Translations under genes and position numbers: made by a program
The notes under the pieces: generated by a model
What the model was told of the DNA's origin: nothing
The model's database searches: none
What the model saw: only the letters and a program-made list of their open reading frames with translations
Assembly: GCF_029960815.1 (NCBI RefSeq)
Contig: NZ_JASBRE010000029.1
Span: 1-57,646, forward strand
Origin: Pseudomonas sp. AL03
Lineage (GTDB): Bacteria; Pseudomonadota; Gammaproteobacteria; Pseudomonadales; Pseudomonadaceae
Length of the DNA stretch: 57,646 nucleotides
Direction of reading: 5' to 3'
Shown here: positions 1 to 8,449 of the stretch, piece by piece
How positions within the stretch are numbered: the stretch's first letter is position 1
Layout: every line of letters starts with the position of its first letter

Positions 1-128
1 GCGACTACGATCCAGAGGGCGTTGATCGCTTCGCCGCGGCGCAGGGCCACGACACCAAGGGCGCACGCTCCCAGGATTGCCAGCAGCAGCCAGGGCAAGT
101 GGCGTAGCAGGCTATTATTATTTTTCAT
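1..128 (-). CDS. cstA: Carbon starvation protein A (CstA), N-terminal part only
   Basis: The first 42 codons of a gene that runs off the left edge of the window. The peptide begins MKNNNSLLRHLPWLLLAI and continues with GACALGVVALRRGEAINALW, which I recognise as the start of Pseudomonas CstA, a polytopic inner-membrane peptide/pyruvate transporter induced by carbon starvation. One hydrophobic segment (residues about 12-28) is visible. It is divergent from the PilZ gene across about 158 bp. Only the N terminus is visible, so the intactness of the gene cannot be judged. Confidence 0.8.
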   Translation of the reverse strand, partial: MKNNNSLLRHLPWLLLAILGACALGVVALRRGEAINALWIVV

Positions 129-286
129 TTTATGATTCCAGCCAGGGTGGACAAGAAAGACAGCCGTTCGGAGTTTAGCGCTAACGGCCGCAAAGGCCAT
201 ACCCCGACTTTGGTTGAGCCTTCACTTTGCTGGCAGCCTTTAAGGAAGCGGGTCTATAGTCAGCGAACCTTTTCGAGGATTGCGCC

Positions 287-655
287 ATGAGCGAGCACCC
301 TGCCGATCGCCGCCGTTTCAAACGTATTGCGTTCGATGCCCGAACCGAGCTGAGCCAAGGGGCCTTCATCTGGCCAGTAACGCTGATCGACCTGTCGCTC
401 AAGGGACTGTTAATCGAAAAGCCCGAGCCGTGGCTGGGGAGTCGAGAGCAGGATTTTTCTGTCGACATTCATCTTAGCGATGACATCGAAATCAAGATGG
501 ATGTGCATCTGACCCATGATGACCACAGCCAGCTCGGCTTCGTCTGCCGGCATATCAGCCTGGAATCCATTGAATGCCTACGGCGATTGATCGAATTCAA
601 CTTGGGTGACCCGAAAGCGCTGGAGCGGGAGCTGGGGGCGCTGATCGAAGTCTGA
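287..655 (+). CDS. PilZ domain protein, 122 aa
   Basis: A small cytoplasmic protein made of a single PilZ domain, the family that binds cyclic di-GMP. The two signature elements are present in order: an arginine-rich RRRFKR near residues 8-13 (RxxxR type), then DLSLKG around residues 35-40 (D/NxSxxG). The rest is a beta-rich core with a helical tail. It stands alone between divergent cstA and convergent radA, so no partner is suggested by neighbours. The c-di-GMP binding role is from the family; the output is unknown. Confidence 0.85.
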   Translation: MSEHPADRRRFKRIAFDARTELSQGAFIWPVTLIDLSLKGLLIEKPEPWLGSREQDFSVDIHLSDDIEIKMDVHLTHDDHSQLGFVCRHISLESIECLRRLIEFNLGDPKALERELGALIEV

Positions 656-673
656 TCAACACCCCCGACCTCA

Positions 674-2041
674 TTACTCGAACAACGCGTCCAACGCCTG
701 TTCCAGACGTGTCACAGCAATAATCTGCAACCCCGGCGGCGCCTCTTTCGGCGCATTGCCCTTGGGCACGATGGCGCGTTTGAAGCCGTGCTTGGCGGCT
801 TCTTTCAAGCGTTCCTGGCCGCTTGGCACCGGGCGTACCTCGCCGGAAAGCCCGACTTCGCCGAACACCAGCAGGTCATGGGGCAGTGGCCGGTTGCGCA
901 AACTGGACATGACCGCCGCCATCAGCGCCAGGTCGGATGCCGTTTCCAGCACCTTCACCCCGCCAACCACGTTGAGAAACACGTCCTGATCATGGGTCGG
1001 AATGCCACCGTGACGGTGCAGCACCGCCAACAGCATCGCCAGACGATTCTGATCCAGACCCAGCGTTACCCGACGCGGATTGGCAAGGTGGCTATCATCA
1101 ACCAGCGCCTGGACTTCCACCAGCATCGGCCGCGTCCCTTCCCACGTCGCCATGACCACACTGCCCGGCACTTCTTCCTGCGCACGGGTGAGAAAAATCG
1201 CCGACGGGTTAGAGACTTCTTTCAGGCCCTTGTCGGTCATACCGAAAACGCCCAGCTCGTTGACGGCGCCGAAACGGTTTTTCACCGCCCGCAACAAACG
1301 CAAGCGCCCATCGGACTCGCCTTCGAAATACAGAACCGTGTCGACCATGTGCTCCAGCACTCGCGGCCCGGCCAATGCACCTTCTTTGGTCACGTGGCCG
1401 ACCAGGAAAATCGCTGTGCCGCTCTGCTTGGCATAGCGCACCAGCAACGCCGCACTTTCCCGAACCTGCGACACGCCGCCCGGTGCCGATTGCAGCTGCT
1501 CGGTGAAGATCGTCTGGATCGAGTCGATCACCATCACCTTGGGTTTTTCCTGTCGGGCCGTGGCGATGATGGTTTCGATGCAGGTTTCGGTCATCACCCG
1601 CAGTTGATCCTGAGGCAAGCCGAGACGGCGGGCGCGCATGGCCACTTGCTGCTGGGATTCTTCGCCGGTGACGTACAGTGCCGGCATGACTTTGGCGAGA
1701 TTGCACAAGGTTTGCAGCAGAATGGTCGATTTGCCGATGCCCGGATCACCGCCGATCAGCACCACCGAGCCGTCTACCAGACCACCACCCAGCACCCGAT
1801 CGAGCTCGCTGGAGGCGGTGGAAAAACGCGGGATTTCTTCGACGCTGACTTCGGCCAGGGTCCTGATCTGTGCCTGTTGTCCGGTCCAGCCGGTGCGACC
1901 GCTGGGTGCTGCGGCGCCTCCACTTTCCACCATGGTTTCGGTCAGCGTGTTCCAGGCCCCGCACTCGCCGCACTGGCCAGCCCACTTGGGGAAGGTTGAG
2001 CCGCACTCGGTGCAGCCATACATGCGCTTGGCCTTGGCCAT
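674..2041 (-). CDS. radA: DNA repair protein RadA, 455 aa
   Basis: RecA-like ATPase that promotes branch migration in recombination and repair. An N-terminal zinc finger CTECG...CGECG (residues about 10-28) is followed by a RecA core with Walker A GGDPGIGKST near residue 97, the RadA-specific KNRFG motif near 255, and a C-terminal Lon-protease-like domain ending in EQALDALFE. I start at MAKAKRMYG rather than five codons upstream, because this is the usual family start. Length is normal. It ends convergently with the PilZ gene. Confidence 0.96.
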   Translation of the reverse strand: MAKAKRMYGCTECGSTFPKWAGQCGECGAWNTLTETMVESGGAAAPSGRTGWTGQQAQIRTLAEVSVEEIPRFSTASSELDRVLGGGLVDGSVVLIGGDPGIGKSTILLQTLCNLAKVMPALYVTGEESQQQVAMRARRLGLPQDQLRVMTETCIETIIATARQEKPKVMVIDSIQTIFTEQLQSAPGGVSQVRESAALLVRYAKQSGTAIFLVGHVTKEGALAGPRVLEHMVDTVLYFEGESDGRLRLLRAVKNRFGAVNELGVFGMTDKGLKEVSNPSAIFLTRAQEEVPGSVVMATWEGTRPMLVEVQALVDDSHLANPRRVTLGLDQNRLAMLLAVLHRHGGIPTHDQDVFLNVVGGVKVLETASDLALMAAVMSSLRNRPLPHDLLVFGEVGLSGEVRPVPSGQERLKEAAKHGFKRAIVPKGNAPKEAPPGLQIIAVTRLEQALDALFE

Positions 2042-2086
2042 CTGAACTCCCGGCAAAAACCGCGATGATAGCTCAGCTGGCGCGGA

Positions 2087-2641
2087 TCAGCGCGGCGTCG
2101 CGGTGCGGATTTCACCGCTGGCCAGACGCGCGGCGCTATTGCCCAGCGGATCCTCGGCGTAAAGGTCCGCCCCCTTGGCTTTGAGCGCGTCGAGCAACTC
2201 GACGCGCTTGAACAATCCGGCGTACATCGCTGCGGTTTGCCCGGCACCATTGCGTTGATCGGGGCTGCAATTGGTCGCCAGTAGGGTTCGAGCAATCTGT
2301 ACTTCGCCCTTGAAAATCGCGCCCATCAGCGCCGTGTTGCCACGAGGGTCCTGAGCACAAGCGTCTGCCCCGGCAGCGAGCAATCGGTCCACCGCCGCAC
2401 TCTGCCCGTGATAAGCCGCCAGAATCAGTGCGGTGTAGCCCTTGTTATCGTGAGTATCGAGGAAGTATCCAGCCTCGATGAAGGCCTCGAGCATCGGCAC
2501 ATCGCCGCGACGGGCAGCATCGAAGTAGTAGTCCTGCAATTGGGCTTTCAGTGCAGCAGGATCTTTCGTGCCTTGCGTGGCCGGCCCGGCGAGCACGCTG
2601 AACGGCAAACACGCCAGAAAAAATGACAGATAAAAACGCAT
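2087..2641 (-). CDS. ankB: Periplasmic ankyrin-repeat protein AnkB, 184 aa
   Basis: Starts MRFYLSFFLACLPFSVLAG, a clear signal peptide, preceded by AAAGGAG eight bases upstream, which decides this start over one eleven codons earlier. The mature part holds about four ankyrin repeats (DNKGYTALILAAYHG, DPRGNTALMGAIFKG, NGAGQTAAMYAGLFK and a degenerate last one). It lies 57 bp downstream of katB on the same strand. In P. aeruginosa AnkB is encoded next to katB and is needed for full KatB activity, so a role supporting the periplasmic catalase is a strong inference. Confidence 0.92.
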   Translation of the reverse strand: MRFYLSFFLACLPFSVLAGPATQGTKDPAALKAQLQDYYFDAARRGDVPMLEAFIEAGYFLDTHDNKGYTALILAAYHGQSAAVDRLLAAGADACAQDPRGNTALMGAIFKGEVQIARTLLATNCSPDQRNGAGQTAAMYAGLFKRVELLDALKAKGADLYAEDPLGNSAARLASGEIRTATPR

Positions 2642-2698
2642 GACAAGGCTCCTTTGCCAGACGGGACCTCGCATGAGGCCCCGCTTCAGGCTGAAAAA

Positions 2699-4240
2699 TC
2701 AGTCAACCAGTTTGGCGGCCAGAGCCTTGACCCGGTTCAGATCCCCCTTGGCAACCTCGGTCACCCCGGCCCCGTACTCCGGGTCGGCCTTATAGAGGAA
2801 GGACAGCATGATGTGTTTGCTCTCATCATCGGTGGTGACCAGCGAACCACCGAAGCTCTCGATCAGGTCCTTGCGTTCTTTCTTGCTGAAGGAGCGATAC
2901 AGATCGCCGGCCTGCTTGAAGTTTTGTTCACGCTGAATCTTCACCTGCTGCGTGCTGCCCGACAGCGCCGATTGGCTGTAGCGCGCGGTTTGCAGCTCTT
3001 CACGAGGCAGCAATCGGCTTGGCTGGTAATTCACCCCAGTGCTGCTGTGGCCGATATTCATTGCGCCGTCCTGATGGCCGTTGTTTACCGCAGTCTTTGG
3101 AGCATTGATCGGCAACTGCATCGCATTGGCCCCCAGACGGTACAGTTGCGTATCGGCATAAGAGAACACGCGCCCCTGCAACAATCGGTCTTCCGAAGGT
3201 TCGATACCGGGAACAAGATTGGCCGGAGCCATAGCAACTTGCTCCGTTTCCTGGAAGACATTCGCAGGATTACGATTCAAGACCATTTGTCCAACTTTTC
3301 GCTCTGGAACGCCGGGCCAAATCTTGGTTGCATCCAAAGGATCGAAATCAAACTTGTACAAGTCTTGAGGATTTAAAACCTGAATGTACAAGTCCCATTT
3401 CGGAAAATCGCCTTTGTTAATATGTGCAACCAAGTCCTTGGTCATATGACTGTAATCTTCACCTTGAATTTTCGTCACGGCTTTCGGGTCGAGATTGTTA
3501 ATCCCTTGCAAACTGTTCCAGTGAAACTTCACGTAGTGAACTTCACCTTTGGCGTTAATTAACTTATAGGCGTGAACACCATTACCATCCATTTGCCGAT
3601 AACTGGCCGGTGTACCGGAGTTAGAGTACAACTCGGTCAGGGTGCGAGTCGCCTCCGGAACATGCGAGAAGAAATCGAAACGACGGGCGTCATCGTCAAG
3701 GTTGGTACGCGGGTCAGGCTTGAAGGCATGGACCATGTCTGGAAACTTGATGGCGTCACGGATGAAGAAGGTCGGGAAATTGTTGCCGACCAGGTCCCAA
3801 TTGCCGTCCGCGGTGTAGAACTTGGTGGCAAAACCGCGAGGGTCACGCAGGGTTTCCGGTGAATGGTTGCCGTGGACCACCGCCGAAAAGCGTACAAACA
3901 CCGGAGTGTTCTGGCCAGCGGCGAACACCTTGGCCTTGGTCAGATCAGTCAGGTCGTCAGTCACGCTGAAGGTGCCATGGGCACCCGTACCGCGGGCATG
4001 CACCACTCGCTCAGGAATGCGTTCACGGTCAAAGCGCTGGAGCTTCTGGATCAATTGCACGTCTTGCAGCAACACCGGGCCGGTCGCGCCGGCGGTTTGC
4101 GAGTTCTGGTTGTCGCCCACCGCAGCACCGTTATCGCGGGTCAGGGTTGCTGCGTTGACGGAGAAAGACAGCAGACTGGCGGTCAAAACGCCAAGGGTGC
4201 GCCGACGGGGAAAAGCCCCAAGGCCAATGGTCAAATTCAT
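2699..4240 (-). CDS. katB: Exported catalase KatB, 513 aa
   Basis: Heme catalase that disproportionates hydrogen peroxide. Residues 1-30 form a signal peptide (ending SVNAA). The active-site block FDRERIPERVVHARG carries the catalytic histidine at residue 81, the distal asparagine lies in the VGNNFP motif near 152, and the heme-tyrosine signature RVFSYADTQ is intact. Length suits the small-subunit clade. With ankB downstream it forms the known peroxide-defence pair, usually OxyR-controlled in Pseudomonas; no OxyR site was identified. The middle of the gene (about 3230-3600) is clearly AT-richer than its flanks; see findings. Confidence 0.96.
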   Translation of the reverse strand: MNLTIGLGAFPRRRTLGVLTASLLSFSVNAATLTRDNGAAVGDNQNSQTAGATGPVLLQDVQLIQKLQRFDRERIPERVVHARGTGAHGTFSVTDDLTDLTKAKVFAAGQNTPVFVRFSAVVHGNHSPETLRDPRGFATKFYTADGNWDLVGNNFPTFFIRDAIKFPDMVHAFKPDPRTNLDDDARRFDFFSHVPEATRTLTELYSNSGTPASYRQMDGNGVHAYKLINAKGEVHYVKFHWNSLQGINNLDPKAVTKIQGEDYSHMTKDLVAHINKGDFPKWDLYIQVLNPQDLYKFDFDPLDATKIWPGVPERKVGQMVLNRNPANVFQETEQVAMAPANLVPGIEPSEDRLLQGRVFSYADTQLYRLGANAMQLPINAPKTAVNNGHQDGAMNIGHSSTGVNYQPSRLLPREELQTARYSQSALSGSTQQVKIQREQNFKQAGDLYRSFSKKERKDLIESFGGSLVTTDDESKHIMLSFLYKADPEYGAGVTEVAKGDLNRVKALAAKLVD

Positions 4241-4528
4241 TTCAGGTTCCTCTGTTTTTTAAGGCGCAATCCAAGTGCGCTTATCAGAGGCTAGAGGTCG
4301 AAGTCGCAGAACATAAATAGAAAGAACGTAATGCGATGATTTAGAATTTTATGTGGATAATCAGGTGGCTAACGTGTATTAAACGTGCGCGACTGATGGC
4401 ACTTTGTCAACTAATTACCGGCAAACGTGTCGATAACACCGAGCATTGTAAGAAGGTGTTTCGAGCAAGACCCGTTTAGCTGATTTACACTGCGCTCACC
4501 AACCTCATCTGTAACAAGGAAATAACCT
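4241..4528. promoter_or_regulatory. Divergent katB / mscL intergenic region
   Basis: An AT-rich 288-bp region between two divergent genes; both promoters must lie here. It contains AAGGAAA 13 bases before the mscL start, a plausible ribosome-binding site, and a perfect DnaA-type 9-mer TGTGGATAA at 4352-4360. I could not place a convincing -35/-10 pair or an OxyR site by eye. Confidence 0.4.
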
Positions 4529-4942
4529 ATGGGCGTGATAACTGAGTTCAAGGCCTTCGCGGTCAAAGGTAACGTGGTCGACATGGCCGTCGGCATCATC
4601 ATCGGTGCCGCCTTCGGCAAGATCGTTTCATCGTTTGTCGGCGATGTGGTGATGCCACCCATCGGCCTGCTGATCGGAGGGGTGGATTTCAGCGACCTGG
4701 CCATTACGCTCAAGGCAGCCAACGGCGATATCCCGGCGGTAATGGTGGCGTACGGTAAATTCATCCAGAGCATGATTGACTTCATCATCGTCGCCTTCGC
4801 GATCTTCATGGGCGTAAAAGCCATCAACCGTTTGAAACGCGAAGAGGCCGTTGCGCCAACGCTGCCGCCGGTTCCGAGCAAAGAAGAGGAGCTGTTGGAA
4901 GAGATCCGCGATCTGCTTAAGGCCCAGAACAATCGGCCCTGA
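4529..4942 (+). CDS. mscL: Large-conductance mechanosensitive channel MscL, 137 aa
   Basis: Pentameric inner-membrane channel that opens under hypoosmotic stress. The N-terminal helix GVITEFKAFAVKGNVVDMAV leads into TM1 (residues about 18-42, with the conserved GAAFGKIV glycine/alanine gate), then a periplasmic loop, TM2 (about 75-98, FIQSMIDFIIVAFAIFMGVK) and a charged helical tail KEEELLEEIRDLL. Length is standard. It stands alone with its own terminator at 4964-4989. Confidence 0.98.
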   Translation: MGVITEFKAFAVKGNVVDMAVGIIIGAAFGKIVSSFVGDVVMPPIGLLIGGVDFSDLAITLKAANGDIPAVMVAYGKFIQSMIDFIIVAFAIFMGVKAINRLKREEAVAPTLPPVPSKEEELLEEIRDLLKAQNNRP

Positions 4943-4963
4943 ACGCTTTTGTAAAACAAGAAT

Positions 4964-4989
4964 CGGCGCCCTCGAGGCGCCGTTTTTTT
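4964..4989 (+). terminator. Intrinsic terminator of mscL
   Basis: Perfect 7-bp GC stem (CGGCGCC / GGCGCCG) with a 5-base loop at 4964-4982 followed by seven T. It is oriented for mscL and overlaps the stop codon of the convergent ferredoxin-NADP reductase gene. Confidence 0.9.
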
Positions 4990-5764
4990 ACCAGTAGTTT
5001 TCCACCGCCACTTGCCCGGGGCGTCGGCTGAGGCTCAAGTGCATGTGGCGCTGTTTGAGCAATTTACGCGTGTCATCAATCATTTGCGGATTGCCGCAGA
5101 GCATGACCCTGGAATGCTCGGCCGTCAGCGCCAAGCCTGCCGCCCGCTCCAGCTCGCCACTTTCGATCAGCGTCGTTATCCGGCCACTCAGGGCCCCAGG
5201 ATGCTCCTCGCGAGTGACGGTAGTGATGAACCGCAGCTTGTGCGCAAACTCCGCTAAGTAGTCGCGCTGCGCCAACCCGCTGATAAGCTCCTGATAAGCC
5301 AACTCCCGGGCTTCGCGCACACTGTAGACCAGGATAATTCGTTCGAATTTCTTCCAGACCTCGAAGTCCTGCAGGATCGACAGAAACGGCGCCAGACCAG
5401 TGCCTGTGGATAACAACCAAAGGTCACGGCCATCGACGAAGCGATCAAGCGTCAGGTAACCAAAGGCCTGGCGTTCGACCAGCAGCGTATCGCCGACGCC
5501 CAGCCGACTCAGCTCACTCGTGAACTCCCCCCCTGGCACCACAATGGAAAAGAACTCGAGGAATTCGTCATAGGGCGACGACACCATGGAGTAGGCGCGC
5601 CATACCGTGCTGCCGTCAGCCTTGGTAACGCCCAACCGGGCGAATTGCCCGGCACGAAAACGAAAACCCGGATCCCGGGTGGTGCGCAGGGTGAACAGGC
5701 TGGGGGTCAACGGCTGGACGTTGAGCAAGGTCTGGCGAGTGAACTTTTCTGCACTGGCGGTCAT
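4988..5764 (-). CDS. fpr: Ferredoxin/flavodoxin-NADP(H) reductase, 258 aa
   Basis: FAD enzyme exchanging electrons between NADPH and ferredoxin or flavodoxin. The FAD-binding barrel carries RAYSMVSSP (the RxYS motif, about residues 57-65) and GGEFTS; the NADP domain carries STGTGLAPF and CGNPQMIDD; the C terminus is VENYW. The start MTASAEKF is preferred because GGAG sits six bases before it, while a second ATG four codons upstream lies on that site. Pseudomonas has two paralogues; by position next to mscL this looks like the one sometimes named fprB, but that assignment is from memory. Confidence 0.9.
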   Translation of the reverse strand: MTASAEKFTRQTLLNVQPLTPSLFTLRTTRDPGFRFRAGQFARLGVTKADGSTVWRAYSMVSSPYDEFLEFFSIVVPGGEFTSELSRLGVGDTLLVERQAFGYLTLDRFVDGRDLWLLSTGTGLAPFLSILQDFEVWKKFERIILVYSVREARELAYQELISGLAQRDYLAEFAHKLRFITTVTREEHPGALSGRITTLIESGELERAAGLALTAEHSRVMLCGNPQMIDDTRKLLKQRHMHLSLSRRPGQVAVENYW

Positions 5765-6110
5765 GGGGTGCTCCATTCAACAGATAGCCACAGTGTCCCG
5801 CAAAGCGAGTGGCTTAAACACCGATGATTTGTAGTGGCTTTAGCCAGGTACGCTCACCCTCAAAAACTTCATATAGACGATCTAATACTAACCGCTCAGA
5901 TAACTCACAATTACAAAGCCAATTATATTAAGCCCGACATCCCGCTATCCAGGCTCATGCTGCTAAACGTTAGAACCAGAGACTATTTTAAAGAACGTCA
6001 GTAACGCAAAATATTCTCAACGCGCACGTAGGAATTATCCTACACTCGGCTCGTACATAAATTGGATCCAAAAAAACACCCCCGGGTAATTCCACAAATG
6101 GAGAAACAAG
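5765..6110. promoter_or_regulatory. AT-rich divergent region upstream of the LuxR-type gene
   Basis: 346 bp without a gene, noticeably AT-richer than the surroundings. It carries promoters for the reductase (-) and the LuxR regulator (+). The most striking element is the palindrome GTAGGAATTATCCTAC at 6028-6043. GGAG at 6100-6103 serves the luxR start. I see no small gene. Confidence 0.45.
6028..6043. promoter_or_regulatory. 16-bp palindromic operator candidate
   Basis: Six-base arms GTAGGA / TCCTAC separated by ATTA, 68 bp before the start of the LuxR-type gene. Size and symmetry fit a dimeric regulator site, possibly autoregulatory. I do not recognise it as a canonical lux box. Confidence 0.4.
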
Positions 6111-6842
6111 ATGGAGAGGTGGAAGGAATCACAGCTCAACCAATTATCGTGTGCAACGGAGATTGATACTGCCTACAGGATTTCACTTGGATTCGCGAAA
6201 AATATAGGGTTTAAATTTTTCGCCTTTTCAACGACATACCAAATAAAAACTGACGAGTTTAAGACTGTTCAGCTCAATTACTACCCTACAGACTGGAACA
6301 TTGAATATGAACAAAAAAACTTCGGCGCGATAGATCCGGTATTGGCTCATTGCAATCACTCCAGACTACCGGTCCTTTGGAGTGAAGAACTTTTTTCCAA
6401 GACCCCGTGGATATGGGACGCGCTTGAGCAACGAGGATTGCAGCACGGTTGGTCACAATCGTTCCATGACGAGGAAAACGGTCATTGCAGCATTCTGAGC
6501 CTGGCGAGAAGCCATTGCCCGATAACGGCATTTGAGCTGTACGAAAATCTCGGTTTTTCAATGTTCATTGGGCACCATCTCCACACGTTAATCGCGCAGA
6601 CACTGCCCAAGAAAGCGGTGAAGCCCTCCGCACCGCATTTGACCCCCCGCGAAATCGACGTATTGAAACTGGCGGCTGTGGGTAAGACTGCGTATGAGAG
6701 TGCCAGAATCCTTAATCTCAGCGCACGCACGGTCAATTTCCATGTGCAAAGCGCGATTCTGAAACTGGGAGTCAATAACAAAATTTCGGCAGTGCTCGCC
6801 GCAACCAAGTGCGGCTCTCTCAACAGCAGCGCTATAGGTTGA
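6111..6842 (+). CDS. Unpaired LuxR-family quorum-sensing regulator (PpoR-like), 243 aa
   Basis: Two-domain regulator: autoinducer-binding domain (residues about 15-165) and LuxR helix-turn-helix (about 176-232). All residues conserved in acyl-homoserine-lactone receptors are present: W62, Y66, D75, P76, W90 and G113, plus E181, L185 and G191 in the DNA-binding half. No luxI synthase gene is nearby, so it is a LuxR solo. The flanks (fpr and rlmG) match my memory of the P. putida ppoR locus. The N-terminal half is only about 35-40% GC by eye, unlike its neighbours, which hints at different ancestry or relaxed codon use. Target genes are unknown. Confidence 0.85.
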   Translation: MERWKESQLNQLSCATEIDTAYRISLGFAKNIGFKFFAFSTTYQIKTDEFKTVQLNYYPTDWNIEYEQKNFGAIDPVLAHCNHSRLPVLWSEELFSKTPWIWDALEQRGLQHGWSQSFHDEENGHCSILSLARSHCPITAFELYENLGFSMFIGHHLHTLIAQTLPKKAVKPSAPHLTPREIDVLKLAAVGKTAYESARILNLSARTVNFHVQSAILKLGVNNKISAVLAATKCGSLNSSAIG

Positions 6843-7021
6843 TCATAAAAACCTGCAAGTAATCCAAATGAAAAAAACGTACCATTTGCGGTTCCCCCTG
6901 AGTGATGACGTGTAAAACTACACGCTGCAGTCCACTCGGACGGTCCCGCCCGCTACAACGCCTCAGGGCTGCGGGACATCTCTATTGAATACCCCCGTTG
7001 ATTACCCAGAGCCCCCGCCCA

Positions 7022-8146
7022 ATGCCCTTGCTCGAAACCCCCTTCGCCCGACTCGACCTGATCCGCCAGCCCGACCAGCAGAACGAACCGCTGCAGGCGT
7101 TTGATGCCGCAGACGAATACCTGCTCAATCATTTGGCTGACCAACAGCCCTCGGCCGACACTCGGGTTTTGGTGCTCAACGACAGTTTTGGCGCATTGGC
7201 CGCCAGCCTGGTGGGCAAGGTTCAAGTGACCAGCAGCGGCGACTCGTTCCTGGCCTTTCAGGGGCTGGAAAAGAATCTCATCCGTAACGGCCAGGCGTTT
7301 GATGCGGTGCCGAGCGTACCGGCCAGCGAAGCCTTTTCGGGCCCTTTTGACCGGGTACTGATCCGGATCCCGAAAACCCTCGCCTTGCTGGAAGAGCAAT
7401 TGATTCGCTTGCAGGGACAACTCGCGCCGGGTGCTCAGGTGATTGCTGCCGCAATGATCAAGCATTTACCCCGAGCCGCGGGCGATCTGCTGGCGCGCTA
7501 CATCGGCCCGGTGCAAGCCTCGTTGGCGGTGAAGAAGGCTCGGCTATTGATCGCGACCGCTGAAGTCAAAGCGCCCGTCGTGTCCCCCTACCCGACCCGT
7601 TATCGACTCGACACGCCTGAGATCGAACTGGTCAATCACGCCAATGTGTTCTGCCGCGAAGGGCTGGATATCGGCACGCGAGCGTTTTTGCCGCACCTGC
7701 CAAAGAACCTCGGCTCGGCGCGGGTCGCCGACCTCGGTTGCGGTAACGGGGTTTTGGCCATCGCCAGCGCTTTGCAAAACCCTGAGGCCCATTACACGAT
7801 GGTGGACGAATCGTTCATGGCCGTGCAATCGGCCGCCGAAAACTGGCGCACGGCGCTCGGTGACCGGGAAGTGGTTGTACGTGCCGACGATGGATTGGCG
7901 GGTCAGGAACCTCAGTCCCTGGACGTGGTGCTGTGCAATCCACCGTTTCACCAACAACAAGTCGTCGGCGACTTCCTGGCCTGGCGCATGTTCCAGCAGG
8001 CCCGAGAGGCACTGGTGGTGGGCGGCGCGTTGTACATCGTCGGCAACCGGCATCTGGGTTATCACAGCAAGCTCGCGCGGTTGTTCCGCGGCGTCGAGCA
8101 AGTGGCGGCCACACCCAAGTTCGTGATCCTTAAAGCCCGCAAATGA
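7022..8146 (+). CDS. rlmG: 23S rRNA (guanine-1835-N2)-methyltransferase RlmG, 374 aa
   Basis: SAM-dependent enzyme modifying G1835 of 23S rRNA. An N-terminal degenerate methyltransferase-like half (to about residue 185) is followed by the catalytic half with the SAM motif VADLGCGNGVLAI (about 236-248) and the base-flipping motif NPPF near residue 304. The start MPLLETPFARLDLIRQP matches family members, so I prefer it to an ATG eight codons earlier. It is convergent with the cio cluster. Confidence 0.93.
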   Translation: MPLLETPFARLDLIRQPDQQNEPLQAFDAADEYLLNHLADQQPSADTRVLVLNDSFGALAASLVGKVQVTSSGDSFLAFQGLEKNLIRNGQAFDAVPSVPASEAFSGPFDRVLIRIPKTLALLEEQLIRLQGQLAPGAQVIAAAMIKHLPRAAGDLLARYIGPVQASLAVKKARLLIATAEVKAPVVSPYPTRYRLDTPEIELVNHANVFCREGLDIGTRAFLPHLPKNLGSARVADLGCGNGVLAIASALQNPEAHYTMVDESFMAVQSAAENWRTALGDREVVVRADDGLAGQEPQSLDVVLCNPPFHQQQVVGDFLAWRMFQQAREALVVGGALYIVGNRHLGYHSKLARLFRGVEQVAATPKFVILKARK

Positions 8147-8150
8147 CGGG

Positions 8151-8177
8151 TAAAAAAAACCCTCCATCGGGAGGGTT
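8151..8177 (-). terminator. Intrinsic terminator of the cio operon
   Basis: 8-bp stem AACCCTCC / GGAGGGTT (8158-8165 with 8170-8177) and ATCG loop, with eight A on the left that become a T-tract when read on the minus strand. It lies after the DUF2474 gene and just past the rlmG stop. Confidence 0.85.
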
Positions 8178-8224
8178 GTAAATCCGTGCCGCAAGGTAAC
8201 GGAATGGGATCAGGTGTCCAAAAA

Positions 8225-8395
8225 TCAGTGGGTCGTCAGGCCCGCGGCATTCATGAACAGGCGCATCAGGCTGGCCACGATGAGCAGCGCCACAACGCTG
8301 CCGGTCCAGATCATCGCCAGCCAACCGAGTCGCTGCCAGAGCGGCTTTTTCTCTGCTGCTTCGATTTCCTGCAAGGAATGTTTACCCGCCATCAT
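8225..8395 (-). CDS. DUF2474-type small membrane subunit of the Cio oxidase, 56 aa
   Basis: A short gene 54 bp after cioB on the same strand, with GAGGAG six bases before a double ATG. The product is MMAGKHSLQEIEAAEKKPLW, then RLGW and one transmembrane helix (residues about 25-48), ending AAGLTTH. DUF2474 proteins are typically found directly downstream of CioB-type cytochrome bd subunits and are thought to be small accessory subunits like CydX. That role is inferred from position and topology. Confidence 0.85.
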   Translation of the reverse strand: MMAGKHSLQEIEAAEKKPLWQRLGWLAMIWTGSVVALLIVASLMRLFMNAAGLTTH

Positions 8396-8449
8396 CGCAA
8401 TCTCCTCTGAAAGGGCGCAGGTATCAGCACTGCGCCGCTGTCGCGTGTT

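Noticed and set aside
788..1999. 403-codon open frame opposite radA
   Set aside because: Antisense shadow; radA has all catalytic motifs and the antisense peptide is histidine/glutamine-rich without a ribosome-binding site.
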